18,242 bases of DNA from Bacteroidota bacterium (GCA_024280615.1 JAJRPU010000070.1:1-18242); one strand, 5' to 3'; counted from the stretch's first letter, positions 6,580 to 15,043 are shown. The notes: generated from the letters alone by a model not told the origin. Program-made: numbers and translations.

Positions 6580-8378
6580 TACTGCTCATATTTTATTGGT
6601 TGTTTAACTCTTTCCAATAGCCATAAACGTGAGGAATCAATACTTCCTTTGAGATAATATTCAACTATGAATGATGCTATTGGTGCTGCCCATCTGGAAC
6701 CAAATCCTCCATTTTCAACCATCACTGCAACAGCTATGCGTGGTGAATCCAAAGGTGCAAAGCCCACGAATAGGGAATGGTCCTCGCCATGTGGGTTCTG
6801 TGCTGTGCCTGTCTTACCTGCCCATTCAATATCAGGGATTTTAGCTATGCGTGCCGTGCCCTCCTCTATAACCTTTTTCATGCCATCCCTTACATGTTGT
6901 AAATCTTTCTCAGGAATATCTATTTTGACACTATCCCACTCTAACATAAAAGTGTCTATTTTTCTGACAAAATGTGGTTTAACGAACCAGCCTCCATTAG
7001 CAATTACAGAGACATAAGTTGCAAGTTGAATGGGGGTAGCAAGCCACTCTCCCTGACCAATAGCCAGAGAGATTATAGTTGTTGGTTTCCACCAAGTGCC
7101 ATACATCCTGTCGTAGTAGGAAGTGTCGGGCACCAAGCCAGGTTTCTCCCCCCTAATGTCAACACCTGTTTTTTTGCCAAAACCAAACTCATTAAGGTAT
7201 TCTTTCCATTGCATTAGAGCCTTCCTGTGTCCCTCTGCGTATCTGGACAACGCTCTATAAAACACTTCACAATAAAAACTATTACACGAGTGTTGGATGG
7301 CTTCCTTCGGCGTGGTCAGGAAATGGCTACCGTGGCACTTGACGGTTAGGGAACCTCTGACCCAAGCACCGGGACAAAACCAAGAAGTATAATGGTTGAT
7401 AACATTCATTTTAAAGGCAAACAAAGTTTGAAGTGGCTTTATAGTTGAACCAGGCGGATAAGTGGCTGAAACACCTCTATTAAACAGGGGTTTGTCTGGT
7501 TGATTAAGCAATTTAACATAATAGGATGACCTATTGTTATGCCAGAAAGAATCAAGAGAGAAATCAGGTGATGACACAAATGCCAGAATCTCTCCTGTAG
7601 CTGGTTCAATAGCGACTATAGCCCCTCTTTTCCCTTCCATCAGGGAAGATGCGAAGGATTGAAGATTAGGATCAATTGTTGTATAAAGGGATTTCCCTGG
7701 CACCGGCGGAATATCATATTTTCCATTGGCGTATGCACCCCGTTCTCTACCGAAGGCATCCACCAAAACATAGCGAATTCCTTTCTGTCCTCTGAGCTCC
7801 AATTCATAGAAATGCTCAAGTCCTGTTCTACCTATGAAATCACCTGGCATATAAAATGAGTCTTTTTCAAGGTCTTCCTTAGACACTTCTGTCATATATC
7901 CCACCACATGAGCTAGATGACCATTATAATATTTCCTGATAAATCCTCTTCTGAAAGTGAAACCGGGAATCATAGACAGGTATGTCTGCATTGTGTGGAA
8001 ATGAGAAGGGTGAACTGCTGATAGGATTGGCGATGCAACGATTCTTGAGTATCGTTTCGCTCGTTGAAGTCGTTCTTTAAATTCCTGCACGCTTAAACCC
8101 AACAGGGATGCCACAAACTTCGTGTCTTTTATTTCCAATCGTGCAGGAACAACCATTATATCGTAAGCCGGTTCGTTAGCCACAAGTATGCTATCATATC
8201 TATCATAAATCAATCCTCTTGGTGGTTTGACTACTTTTTTCTCAACAATGTATTGCTCTGCCCTTTCTTTTAAAGCAGAAGCATATAATTGAATGTAAGC
8301 CAATCTTATCCACAAAATCAGGAAAACCGCAATTGCAAAGCCCACAAAAAACTTGGAATAATCCTCTAATTTTTTCAT
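6579..8378 (-). CDS. mrdA: Penicillin-binding protein 2, elongation-specific D,D-transpeptidase
   Basis: Cross-links new peptidoglycan in the periplasm as partner of RodA. I place the start at the ATG at 8378, giving 599 residues: it overlaps the mreD stop as ATGA and leads into MKKLEDYSKFF and a single membrane anchor (about 10-30). A longer in-frame reading to 8546 only shadows mreD. The N-terminal dimerisation/pedestal domain contains RGLIYDR near 54. The transpeptidase domain has all three active-site motifs: STIK with the nucleophile Ser311, SCN at 364-366 and KTGT at 522-525. Length is close to E. coli PBP2 (633). Nothing essential appears missing; beta-lactam acylation at Ser311 is expected from the family. 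Confidence 0.95.
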   Translation of the reverse strand: MKKLEDYSKFFVGFAIAVFLILWIRLAYIQLYASALKERAEQYIVEKKVVKPPRGLIYDRYDSILVANEPAYDIMVVPARLEIKDTKFVASLLGLSVQEFKERLQRAKRYSRIVASPILSAVHPSHFHTMQTYLSMIPGFTFRRGFIRKYYNGHLAHVVGYMTEVSKEDLEKDSFYMPGDFIGRTGLEHFYELELRGQKGIRYVLVDAFGRERGAYANGKYDIPPVPGKSLYTTIDPNLQSFASSLMEGKRGAIVAIEPATGEILAFVSSPDFSLDSFWHNNRSSYYVKLLNQPDKPLFNRGVSATYPPGSTIKPLQTLFAFKMNVINHYTSWFCPGAWVRGSLTVKCHGSHFLTTPKEAIQHSCNSFYCEVFYRALSRYAEGHRKALMQWKEYLNEFGFGKKTGVDIRGEKPGLVPDTSYYDRMYGTWWKPTTIISLAIGQGEWLATPIQLATYVSVIANGGWFVKPHFVRKIDTFMLEWDSVKIDIPEKDLQHVRDGMKKVIEEGTARIAKIPDIEWAGKTGTAQNPHGEDHSLFVGFAPLDSPRIAVAVMVENGGFGSRWAAPIASFIVEYYLKGSIDSSRLWLLERVKQPIKYEQ

Positions 8379-8911
8379 ACGAATACTGGCTTTAAGATGG
8401 CTATTGCGATAGCATTGATTCCAAACGTAATAACAAAGAAGGAAAGGGTGGTCACTGGCATAATCCACAGGACGCTTACTGAAAGGGTGGAAATAACCAT
8501 ATATAGAAGAACATACAATGCTGAAAGGATTAGCAACCACATCCAAGCCATTGTTCTGCGTCTTCTGTCATAGAAAGCCAATAGGGGAAAGGAAACTTCG
8601 TTAAACGCATCTGTCCTCTCCACAACAGAGAAGAAAAGGAAAGCCACTACAGGCACAACAGTAGAAATAGTGAAACTAAAGGAAGTGAACAGGTCAATAA
8701 TCAGTGAAATAAAAAAGGTTATAATTAATGCAAGGGTCTTATTGCCTATGGCAGGGATTAAAAAAAGTATTGTCAACAAAAGGGTTGGTCTCATAAAAGG
8801 AAGCGGCAACGGTGCAATAATTATCAATTCAAGGAAGCCCAGCAACAGCACAACCATGACAATTTTAAACAGACTGGCTACATCAACAACTTTTGTCTTA
8901 GGGAATCCCAT
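8375..8911 (-). CDS. mreD: Rod shape-determining protein MreD
   Basis: Small integral membrane protein of the elongasome; a role linking MreC with MreB/RodA/PBP2 is proposed for the family. The 178 residues form about five hydrophobic helices, the expected topology; MreD is poorly conserved, so the call rests mainly on hydrophobicity and position between mreC and mrdA. The ATG at 8909-8911 makes the gene overlap the end of mreC by 34 bases. It is preceded by AAGGAGG, but only one base away, which is closer than a working Shine-Dalgarno sequence. An alternative ATG at 8855-8857 (Met19) would begin 20 bases after the mreC stop and leave the first helix intact. The stop overlaps the mrdA start as ATGA. 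Confidence 0.85.
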   Translation of the reverse strand: MGFPKTKVVDVASLFKIVMVVLLLGFLELIIIAPLPLPFMRPTLLLTILFLIPAIGNKTLALIITFFISLIIDLFTSFSFTISTVVPVVAFLFFSVVERTDAFNEVSFPLLAFYDRRRRTMAWMWLLILSALYVLLYMVISTLSVSVLWIMPVTTLSFFVITFGINAIAIAILKPVFV

Positions 8912-9663
8912 TCCTCCTTATCTTGTGAGTTGAAAATAAAAACCCGTGTTAGCCTTCTCCAAGGCGTGAAAAGCGTCACTTTCGCTTTAATGAAACCAAC
9001 CTCCTCTTCAGTTAGTTCAATCACTTCACCCACTGTCCACATAGGTGGGAAAATGCCCGCTGCTCCTGATGTAAATACACTGTCTCCCACTTTAATGGGC
9101 AAATAAACAGGAACGTCTATTAGAAAGGCTACTTGTGGGTCCGAGGGCTCCCATACCATAGTTGCCCAATACTTTCTGTTAATAAGCACCGAAACTCTTA
9201 TGTCTCGGGATATTATTGGCTTTACTAAAGAATAGTTTTTCCCAACGGCACTGACGACACCCACTATGCCCACCGGTGCCACAACACCTGCAAACTGTTT
9301 AACCCCATCAATCTCCCCACGATTAATTATTATGTATTTTCGTTTTCCAGCCAGTTCCATAGAGACTACGTGAGCAGGAATAAATACTCCCCTGATTCGT
9401 TTTTGCTCCATATACGAAGTGGTCTTGTTTAATGTAGATGCAGTCATGTATTGCATCTGGTCAAGTGTATAAGTCAAATTGATATATTCACGCACTGATG
9501 ACGACCATTGATTAAAGAATGCCACAAACTGAAGGCGTGTGTTGAACCAAGCACTTTTATGAACAGCATTTAATGATGTGGAAAAAACAAAGGCAATCAA
9601 TTCGATAAGCAGGAATGTTATGAGATAGTTATGCTTCTTGATAAAGGCAAGTAATCTCCTCAT
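8878..9663 (-). CDS. mreC: Rod shape-determining protein MreC
   Basis: Bitopic inner-membrane protein whose periplasmic part activates PBP2-RodA. In 261 residues it shows a short cytosolic tail, one membrane helix (about 13-30), a helical, probably coiled-coil region (about 45-90), then two beta-barrel-like subdomains. Family landmarks are the INRGEIDGVKQFAGVV region (about 113-128), the RDIRVSVLINR strand, and SGAAGIFPPMWTVGEV, which corresponds to the usual SGxGGxFPPGLPVG stretch. It is shorter than E. coli MreC (367), which has a long C-terminal tail. The start overlaps the mreB stop as ATGA (9660-9663), so translation is probably coupled; the 3' end overlaps mreD. Confidence 0.93.
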   Translation of the reverse strand: MRRLLAFIKKHNYLITFLLIELIAFVFSTSLNAVHKSAWFNTRLQFVAFFNQWSSSVREYINLTYTLDQMQYMTASTLNKTTSYMEQKRIRGVFIPAHVVSMELAGKRKYIIINRGEIDGVKQFAGVVAPVGIVGVVSAVGKNYSLVKPIISRDIRVSVLINRKYWATMVWEPSDPQVAFLIDVPVYLPIKVGDSVFTSGAAGIFPPMWTVGEVIELTEEEVGFIKAKVTLFTPWRRLTRVFIFNSQDKEEWDSLRQKLLM

Positions 9664-10682
9664 ACAAACATAAACTCATACTTGTTAAGGTCCTTCAAAA
9701 CAGCATTTGCTCCGTATACGACTGCATATAAAGGATTTTCTGCTCTATGGACCTCTAGCCCTGTCAATCTATGGATTTTTTTATCTAAGCCCCTCAACAG
9801 GGACCCCCCACCAGTTATATGTATCCCATGTTTATGAAGGTCTGCTGAGATGGCTGGGGGTGCTTGCGAAAGAGCTTTTATTACAGCCTCTTCAAGAATC
9901 CTTAAAGAATTCTTGAGAGCCTCTGCCACTTCATGATGATGTAATGTAACCTTTTTAGGAATTCCTTTTATTGAATCCCTTCCGACCACTTCCATTGGCT
10001 CCGGGGGACTCTCTAATTGTTCTATCGCCGCTCCCACTTTTTTCTTTATCTCCTCTGCAATACGTTCCCCGATAATCAAATTGTGTTTGTTCTTCATATA
10101 GTCAATGATAGCCTGAGTGAATTCATCTCCCGCTACCCTTATGGATTGGTCAACGACAATACCCTGATTAGAAATAATAGCTATGTCTGTTGTTCCACCA
10201 CCGATGTCTATTATCATGTGTCCTTCAGGAAGTGTAACATCAATGCCCATCCCTATTGCTGCTGCCATAGGTTGATAGATAAGATAGACCTCTCTGGCTC
10301 CTGCCTGCTCAGCTGATTCACGGACTGCTCTTTTTTCAACTTCGGTTATATTAGAAGGGATAGAAACAACCATTTGCCACGAACTGCCCATTATTTTCTG
10401 CACTAAATTACTTGGTGGAATCATTTTTATGAATCTCCGAATCATTTCCTGTGCAGCAGTGAAATCTGCTATAACACCGTCTCTGAGTGGTCTTATAGTC
10501 TTAATGTTTTCGTGAGTTTTTTCGTGCATTAGAAGTGCCTTGTCTCCAACGGCTATGACTTCCTCCGTGCGTCTATCAATAGCTACAATAGATGGTTGTT
10601 CAACAACTACCCTATCGTCCTCCATAATTACCGTGTTGGCGGTACCAAGGTCAACTGCAATTTGTCTTTTTAGTATGCCCAT
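9660..10682 (-). CDS. mreB: MreB, bacterial actin, with Gln replacing the catalytic Glu
   Basis: Cytoskeletal ATPase that polymerises on the inner membrane and guides wall synthesis. The 340-residue protein has the actin-fold nucleotide site: AVDLGTANT (9-17, phosphate 1), IDIGGGTTDI (158-167, phosphate 2) and TGGGSLLRGL (290-299, adenosine). There is no N-terminal amphipathic helix, but the NLVQKIM loop at 92-98 sits where the Thermotoga protein has its membrane-inserting loop. The oddity is residues 134-138, LIYQP, where MreBs normally read LIEEP or, in Bacteroidota, LIHEP. The second Glu (Glu131 in Thermotoga MreB) is the catalytic residue; here it is Gln137, encoded by CAA. It otherwise looks intact, with no frameshift. 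It begins 23 bases after purH, without a Shine-Dalgarno sequence. Confidence 0.96.
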   Translation of the reverse strand: MGILKRQIAVDLGTANTVIMEDDRVVVEQPSIVAIDRRTEEVIAVGDKALLMHEKTHENIKTIRPLRDGVIADFTAAQEMIRRFIKMIPPSNLVQKIMGSSWQMVVSIPSNITEVEKRAVRESAEQAGAREVYLIYQPMAAAIGMGIDVTLPEGHMIIDIGGGTTDIAIISNQGIVVDQSIRVAGDEFTQAIIDYMKNKHNLIIGERIAEEIKKKVGAAIEQLESPPEPMEVVGRDSIKGIPKKVTLHHHEVAEALKNSLRILEEAVIKALSQAPPAISADLHKHGIHITGGGSLLRGLDKKIHRLTGLEVHRAENPLYAVVYGANAVLKDLNKYEFMFV

Positions 10683-10705
10683 TTTTCTTGCTTCCTTATT
10701 ACACT

Positions 10706-12217
10706 TTACAAATGTTTAAAATGTCTGGTTCCCGTAATACCCATTTTAATGTTAAGTTGTTTTGCTTTTTCAAAAACTTGCTTATCGTTCCTTGACCCTC
10801 CCGGCTGAATGATAACATCTATTCCGTGTTTATGTGCTTCCTCCACGCTATCTGAAAATGGAAAGAAGGCATCAGAGGCAAGCACAGCTCCTCTTAAATC
10901 AAATCCAAACCTTAAAGCATTTGCTATGGCATGCTGGACTGCTCTGACTCGTGAGGGCTGTCCCATCCCTGCCCCCACTAATTGCTTGTTTTTGACTATT
11001 GCGATAGCATTGGATTTCAAGTGTTTCACAACCCTCCAAGCGAACAGAGCATCTTCAATTTGTTCTTGCGATGGCTTTTCCCCTATCCATTCTATATCAC
11101 CATCAATGATAATATTATCGCTTTGCTGAACTAACAAGCCATTTCCCCAAGAAAGAATATTGTACTTTTCACCAAAATTTTTAATGTTATATTTAACAAC
11201 TATACGTTGCTTTTTCAATTTGGAAAGCAAGTTCTCATCAATATCTGGCACAAGCAATATCTCAAAAAACTTATCAGACAAAAATTCTATAACTCCCTCC
11301 GTTGCTTCTGAATTAAGGATTATGATTCCTCCGAATGCCGACTCCGGGTCTGATGCCCATGCCCTCTCAATGGCTTGTTCAGGAGTGTTGTCAACTGCAA
11401 CACCACATGGATTAGTGTGTTTAAAAATAGCACAGGTAACTTTTTCCGGAAAATCTTTGATAAGTGTTAGGGCAGCCTTAACATCAAGCAAGTTGTTGTA
11501 AGAAAGCTCTTTTCCTTGTAATTGCTCAATTGGTAAAGATTCATTTATTGCCAGCCATCCCCGTTGATGCGGGTTCTCGCCATACCTAAGCTTTTGAACC
11601 TCCTTAGCACCGAAAGTTATGGGTTCCGGAATATCCTCCTCATCCCACAGATATTTAGCAATTTGCATATCATAAAAAGAAGAGAAGTAGAATGTTTTTG
11701 CTGCCATACGCTTCCGCTCCTCAAAGGTTACAACACCGTTACGTTCATTAAGAACATCTTGTATTATCCAGTTCCAATACTTCCGTTCTGGAACAACAAG
11801 AACATATTTAAAATTCTTTGCTGCTGCCCGTATCAATGCCGAACCACCAATGTCAATTAACTCAACTGCTTCGTCTATATTAGGCTTTTCACCGAATGGA
11901 TATAAGTCCACCACTACGAGATCAAATAGCACAAGACCATATTCATTAATTTCCTGCTCATCCGTATCTCTACGTGCTAAAATCCCACCAAACACCTTGG
12001 GATGCAATGTCTTAACCCTCCCACCAAGCATCTGGTTAAGGTCAGTTAGGGATTCCAAAGCAATTACCTTAATCCCTTTTTCTGTTAAAAATTTGTATGT
12101 TCCACCGCTGGCATAGATAGTTATGTTATTGTTTTGCAGTGCATTACCCAGTTCCACCAGTTTATCATCTTTGTGATATGCAGAGACTAATGCAGTCTTT
12201 ATTTTTGTTTCCTGCAT
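10706..12217 (-). CDS. purH: Bifunctional AICAR formyltransferase / IMP cyclohydrolase
   Basis: Catalyses the last two steps of de novo IMP synthesis in the cytosol: formylation of AICAR by 10-formyl-tetrahydrofolate, then ring closure. Length 503 (family about 505-535). The N-terminal MGS-like cyclohydrolase domain (about 1-190) has GGRVKTLHPK at 65-74. The C-terminal transformylase domain has the catalytic Lys266-His267 in KHTNPCG (266-272), then GMGQPSRV, SDAFFPFSD and IQPGGSRND. Both active sites look complete. It lies 6 bases after map and 23 before mreB. purH before mreB is a known Bacteroidota arrangement; purH directly after map of the spc operon is less expected. The ATG at 12217 has no Shine-Dalgarno sequence. 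Confidence 0.97.
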   Translation of the reverse strand: MQETKIKTALVSAYHKDDKLVELGNALQNNNITIYASGGTYKFLTEKGIKVIALESLTDLNQMLGGRVKTLHPKVFGGILARRDTDEQEINEYGLVLFDLVVVDLYPFGEKPNIDEAVELIDIGGSALIRAAAKNFKYVLVVPERKYWNWIIQDVLNERNGVVTFEERKRMAAKTFYFSSFYDMQIAKYLWDEEDIPEPITFGAKEVQKLRYGENPHQRGWLAINESLPIEQLQGKELSYNNLLDVKAALTLIKDFPEKVTCAIFKHTNPCGVAVDNTPEQAIERAWASDPESAFGGIIILNSEATEGVIEFLSDKFFEILLVPDIDENLLSKLKKQRIVVKYNIKNFGEKYNILSWGNGLLVQQSDNIIIDGDIEWIGEKPSQEQIEDALFAWRVVKHLKSNAIAIVKNKQLVGAGMGQPSRVRAVQHAIANALRFGFDLRGAVLASDAFFPFSDSVEEAHKHGIDVIIQPGGSRNDKQVFEKAKQLNIKMGITGTRHFKHL

Positions 12218-12223
12218 GAAGGG

Positions 12224-13021
12224 TCAATTTGGTTTTGGAAATAGGACAGGGAAGTTTTTTTCAATTTCTTCAAAAGAAGTAATGACTTCTGGTTTACCTT
12301 TTCTAACAATTACCATGTGTTCATAGTGAGCCGAAGGGCTTTTGTCCGCGGAGATAATAGTCCATCTGTCGGGCAACACCTTCACTGCTCGTGTCCCCGC
12401 ATTAACCATTGGTTCAATGGCTATAACAAGCCCTTCTTTAAGTGTTTTGCCGTGTCCACGCCTGCCATAATTAGGCACTTGCGGGTCTTCATGCAAGGAT
12501 TTTCCGACACCGTGTCCAACCAAATCTCTCACCACATAAAGCCCCTGTTCTCTCTCAACAAAATCCTCAATTGCGAAACCAATGTCTCCTATTCTGTTTC
12601 CTGCAACTGCGTTTGAGATTCCTCTTTGCAGGGCTTCATAAGTGGTTTGTGCCACCACCAGTTTCAATGGTTCAATTTTATCTCCGACAACAAACGTATA
12701 GGCACAATCACCAACAAATCCATTTAAGATGACACCCACATCAACTGAAACCAGCATATTTTCTTTTATTACCTTGTTGCGTGTAGGAATTCCATGAACC
12801 ACTTCATAATCAAGAGAAAGGCATATAGATGCAGGAAAACCTCTATATCCTTTAAATGCAGGAATTGCCCCGTGGTCAGTTATAAACTCAAAGGCGGCTT
12901 TATCTAATTGGTCTCCAGTGACTCCTGGTTTTATTAATTGGGCAAGATGAGCAAGCGTCTTAGATACTAACCTAGCTGCTTCTTTAATTCCCTGCTCCTC
13001 CTCTGGACTTTTAATTATCAT
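12224..13021 (-). CDS. map: Methionine aminopeptidase, type I
   Basis: Removes the initiator Met from nascent proteins with small second residues. The 265 residues are a single pita-bread catalytic domain without N-terminal extension. All five metal ligands are visible: Asp94, Asp105, His170, Glu203 and Glu234, and the substrate-facing His76 (VVHG) and His177 (SLHED) are kept. It follows secY after 13 bases, as in many spc operons, and precedes purH after 6. The bases before the ATG are purine-rich (GAGGGGGAGAA), among the closest to a Shine-Dalgarno sequence in the block. Confidence 0.97.
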   Translation of the reverse strand: MIIKSPEEEQGIKEAARLVSKTLAHLAQLIKPGVTGDQLDKAAFEFITDHGAIPAFKGYRGFPASICLSLDYEVVHGIPTRNKVIKENMLVSVDVGVILNGFVGDCAYTFVVGDKIEPLKLVVAQTTYEALQRGISNAVAGNRIGDIGFAIEDFVEREQGLYVVRDLVGHGVGKSLHEDPQVPNYGRRGHGKTLKEGLVIAIEPMVNAGTRAVKVLPDRWTIISADKSPSAHYEHMVIVRKGKPEVITSFEEIEKNFPVLFPKPN

Positions 13022-13034
13022 TTCTCCCCCTCGG

Positions 13035-14372
13035 CTATATTGTTACACCAATTGGTCTCCTGGCTGCCAACCTGCCTGTTCTCATAAAGCCTTCATAATG
13101 ACGCATAAGCAGATAACTCTCTATTTGTTGTAGTGTATCAAGCATAACAGCAACAATAATTAATAGAGTTGTGCCACCGAAAAATTGAGCGAACTGGTCG
13201 TTGATACCGAATGAGGCAGCAAATGCTGGCAAGATAGCAACTATTCCAAGGAAGATAGCACCGGGCAATGTAACCCGTGAAATGATATTATCAATGTATT
13301 CTGCCGTTTTGCGACCAGGCTTAACTCCCGGGATAAAAGCACCATTTCGTTTCATATCATCAGCCATCTGGATAGGGTTGTAAATAACTGCTGTGTAGAA
13401 ATATGTAAACAGCACAATCAAGATAAAGAGAGTTAAGTTATACCAGAAAGAAGTGTAGTCACCGAACGATTGAGAAAGCGAAATAGCCCATTCAGACTCA
13501 GGAAAGAACTGTCCAATCATTGAAGGTATAAACATCAGAGCCTGGGCAAAGATAATTGGCATCACTCCGGCTGCATTCACCTTAAAAGGAATATATTGTC
13601 TTGCACCCTGCACCTGAACTATCCTGCCGCCTACCATTCTACGAGCATACTGGATAGGAATTTTTCGCACTGCAAAGGTCAAGGCAACAACAGCCATGGT
13701 AACGAGGACCAAGGCAGCTACTTCAATAATCAAAAAGACAAGGCCTCCCGTTTGACCAAAGCGGGTAGTAACTTCAGCGGCGAAAGCAAAGGGTAAATCT
13801 GCCAAAATGCCGATAGTGATAAGTAAGGACACGCCATTACCAATGCCCCGGTCAGTTATTTTTTCACCAAGCCACATCACAAAAACCGTACCTGCAGTAA
13901 GTAAGATAGTTGTAGTGAGCCAAAACAAACCTTTGCTAATTACTATAGCCTCTCCAGCCATAAAATTCAAATAGGTAACATAGCCACTAGCCTGAACCAA
14001 AGTAACAATAACGGTCAGATACCTTGTTATCTGGTTTAGTTTTCGTCTTCCACTTTGACCTTCTTGTTGTAGTCTTTGAAAATAAGGGAATGATACCCCA
14101 AGCAATTGAACAATAATAGATGCCGTAATATACGGCATTATACCAAGGGCAAAGATAGAAGCACGTGCAAAGGCACCCCCGGCAAACATATCTATCAAAC
14201 CGGGTAATCCACCTTGCCCCTGCAGGACAGCCCTCAGCTGTTGCACATCTATCCCCGGCAAGGCTATATATGAACCAATTCTGTAAATAAGAATTAACCC
14301 TAAAGTGTAAAGGATTCTCTTTCTTAACTCTTCAACCTTCCAAATGTCCCTAATAACTTGAATCAGTTTCAT
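13035..14372 (-). CDS. secY: Preprotein translocase subunit SecY
   Basis: Channel-forming subunit of the Sec translocon, in the inner membrane, for secreted and membrane proteins. I use the ATG at 14372 (445 residues, beginning MKLIQVIRDIWKVEELRKRI), 4 bases after rplO; the in-frame TTG at 14390 would overlap rplO and lacks family support. About ten membrane helices are present. The plug region GGAFARASIFALGIMPYI lies at about 65-82, ITDRGIGNG in a cytosolic loop at 172-180, and the conserved GARQYIPFKVNAAGVMP (256-272) before helix 7. SecE and SecG are not in the window. Position after rplO is the standard spc-operon place. Confidence 0.97.
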   Translation of the reverse strand: MKLIQVIRDIWKVEELRKRILYTLGLILIYRIGSYIALPGIDVQQLRAVLQGQGGLPGLIDMFAGGAFARASIFALGIMPYITASIIVQLLGVSFPYFQRLQQEGQSGRRKLNQITRYLTVIVTLVQASGYVTYLNFMAGEAIVISKGLFWLTTTILLTAGTVFVMWLGEKITDRGIGNGVSLLITIGILADLPFAFAAEVTTRFGQTGGLVFLIIEVAALVLVTMAVVALTFAVRKIPIQYARRMVGGRIVQVQGARQYIPFKVNAAGVMPIIFAQALMFIPSMIGQFFPESEWAISLSQSFGDYTSFWYNLTLFILIVLFTYFYTAVIYNPIQMADDMKRNGAFIPGVKPGRKTAEYIDNIISRVTLPGAIFLGIVAILPAFAASFGINDQFAQFFGGTTLLIIVAVMLDTLQQIESYLLMRHYEGFMRTGRLAARRPIGVTI

Positions 14373-14376
14373 AGCC

Positions 14377-14832
14377 CTAAGCCTTAACAATCTGTGGTTC
14401 TATACCTGCTACCTTTATCTTCTCAATTGCGGACTTACTAAAAGCGTGGGCTTTAACAGGAACATTGACGGTCCACTCACCCACTCCAAGAACTTTAAAT
14501 GGTTTGTTCTTTTTTATTATGCCCTTTTCTGCGAGAACCTCAGGGCTTATCTCCTTTAACCCATATTTTTCCACAAAGTATACCAACTGAGCCAAATTAA
14601 GTGTCACATATTCTTTTCGCCTAGGTGGATTAAATCCCCTCTTGGGATATTTAAGGTGTAGCGGAAGGTTCCCGCCCGCAAATCCCGGTCTTAGGCTATA
14701 TCCAGAACGGGACTGAGCACCTTTAGTTCCACGACCGGCAGTAGTGCCCTTTCCTGAGGCATTACCCCTACCAACCCTTTTTCGCTTCCTAACGGCTCCC
14801 TTTGACGGTCTCAGATTACTAAGCAAACTCAT
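14377..14832 (-). CDS. rplO: 50S ribosomal protein L15 (uL15)
   Basis: Large-subunit protein of 151 residues, the usual length, that binds 23S rRNA through a long basic N-terminal extension. The Gly/Arg/Lys-rich tail (GRGNASGKGTTAGRGTKGAQ, 22-41) and the following SRSGYSLRPGFAGGNLPLHL block are diagnostic. The ATG at 14832 is 7 bases after rpmD and the upstream sequence is A/T-rich with no Shine-Dalgarno sequence. It sits in the standard spc order between rpmD and secY. Confidence 0.97.
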   Translation of the reverse strand: MSLLSNLRPSKGAVRKRKRVGRGNASGKGTTAGRGTKGAQSRSGYSLRPGFAGGNLPLHLKYPKRGFNPPRRKEYVTLNLAQLVYFVEKYGLKEISPEVLAEKGIIKKNKPFKVLGVGEWTVNVPVKAHAFSKSAIEKIKVAGIEPQIVKA

Positions 14833-14839
14833 GATTAAA

Positions 14840-15043
14840 TTATTTTTCTGGTTTGTTCACTTCCTCCACTTTAACAAGATGGGCAATCCTTTTAATCATT
14901 CCCTCTATTTGTGGAGTCAATCTGTGTATTCTACTTCTATTAATGCGTCTAATGCCGAGAGCCTCAGCAGTTCTCTTATTACGTTTAGGCTCACCTATTA
15001 AACTCCGCACTAAGGTGACCTTAACATATTTTTCCTCAGCCAT
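14840..15043 (-). CDS. rpmD: 50S ribosomal protein L30 (uL30), bacterial short form
   Basis: Large-subunit protein of 67 residues, slightly longer than E. coli L30 (59) through a few residues at each end. The pattern VKVTLVRSLIGEPKRNKRTA, followed by LGIRRINRSR, is typical of bacterial L30. Its ATG (15041-15043) lies inside the end of rpsE, overlapping by 8 bases, which suggests coupled translation. It precedes rplO by 7 bases. Confidence 0.95.
   Translation of the reverse strand: MAEEKYVKVTLVRSLIGEPKRNKRTAEALGIRRINRSRIHRLTPQIEGMIKRIAHLVKVEEVNKPEK

Noticed and set aside
8401..8417. 17-base exact repeat CTATTGCGATAGCATTG, also at 10996-11012
   Set aside because: Both copies encode the same short peptide Asn-Ala-Ile-Ala-Ile in mreD and purH; coding coincidence explains it and the flanks differ.
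8422..8429. TACGTTTG on the minus strand, matching the -7 promoter consensus, 44 bases before mrdA
   Set aside because: It lies in mreD coding sequence, has no -33 box, and such a short pattern is expected by chance; a similar match in map near 12695 is far from any start.
8379..8546. 56-residue N-terminal extension of PBP2 in the mrdA frame
   Set aside because: It lies entirely over mreD in another frame, looks nothing like PBP2, and the ATG at 8378 has the expected sequence and an ATGA overlap with mreD.
14373..14390. Longer secY reading from a TTG at 14390
   Set aside because: It would overlap rplO and add six residues not seen in SecY; the ATG at 14372 gives the usual N end.
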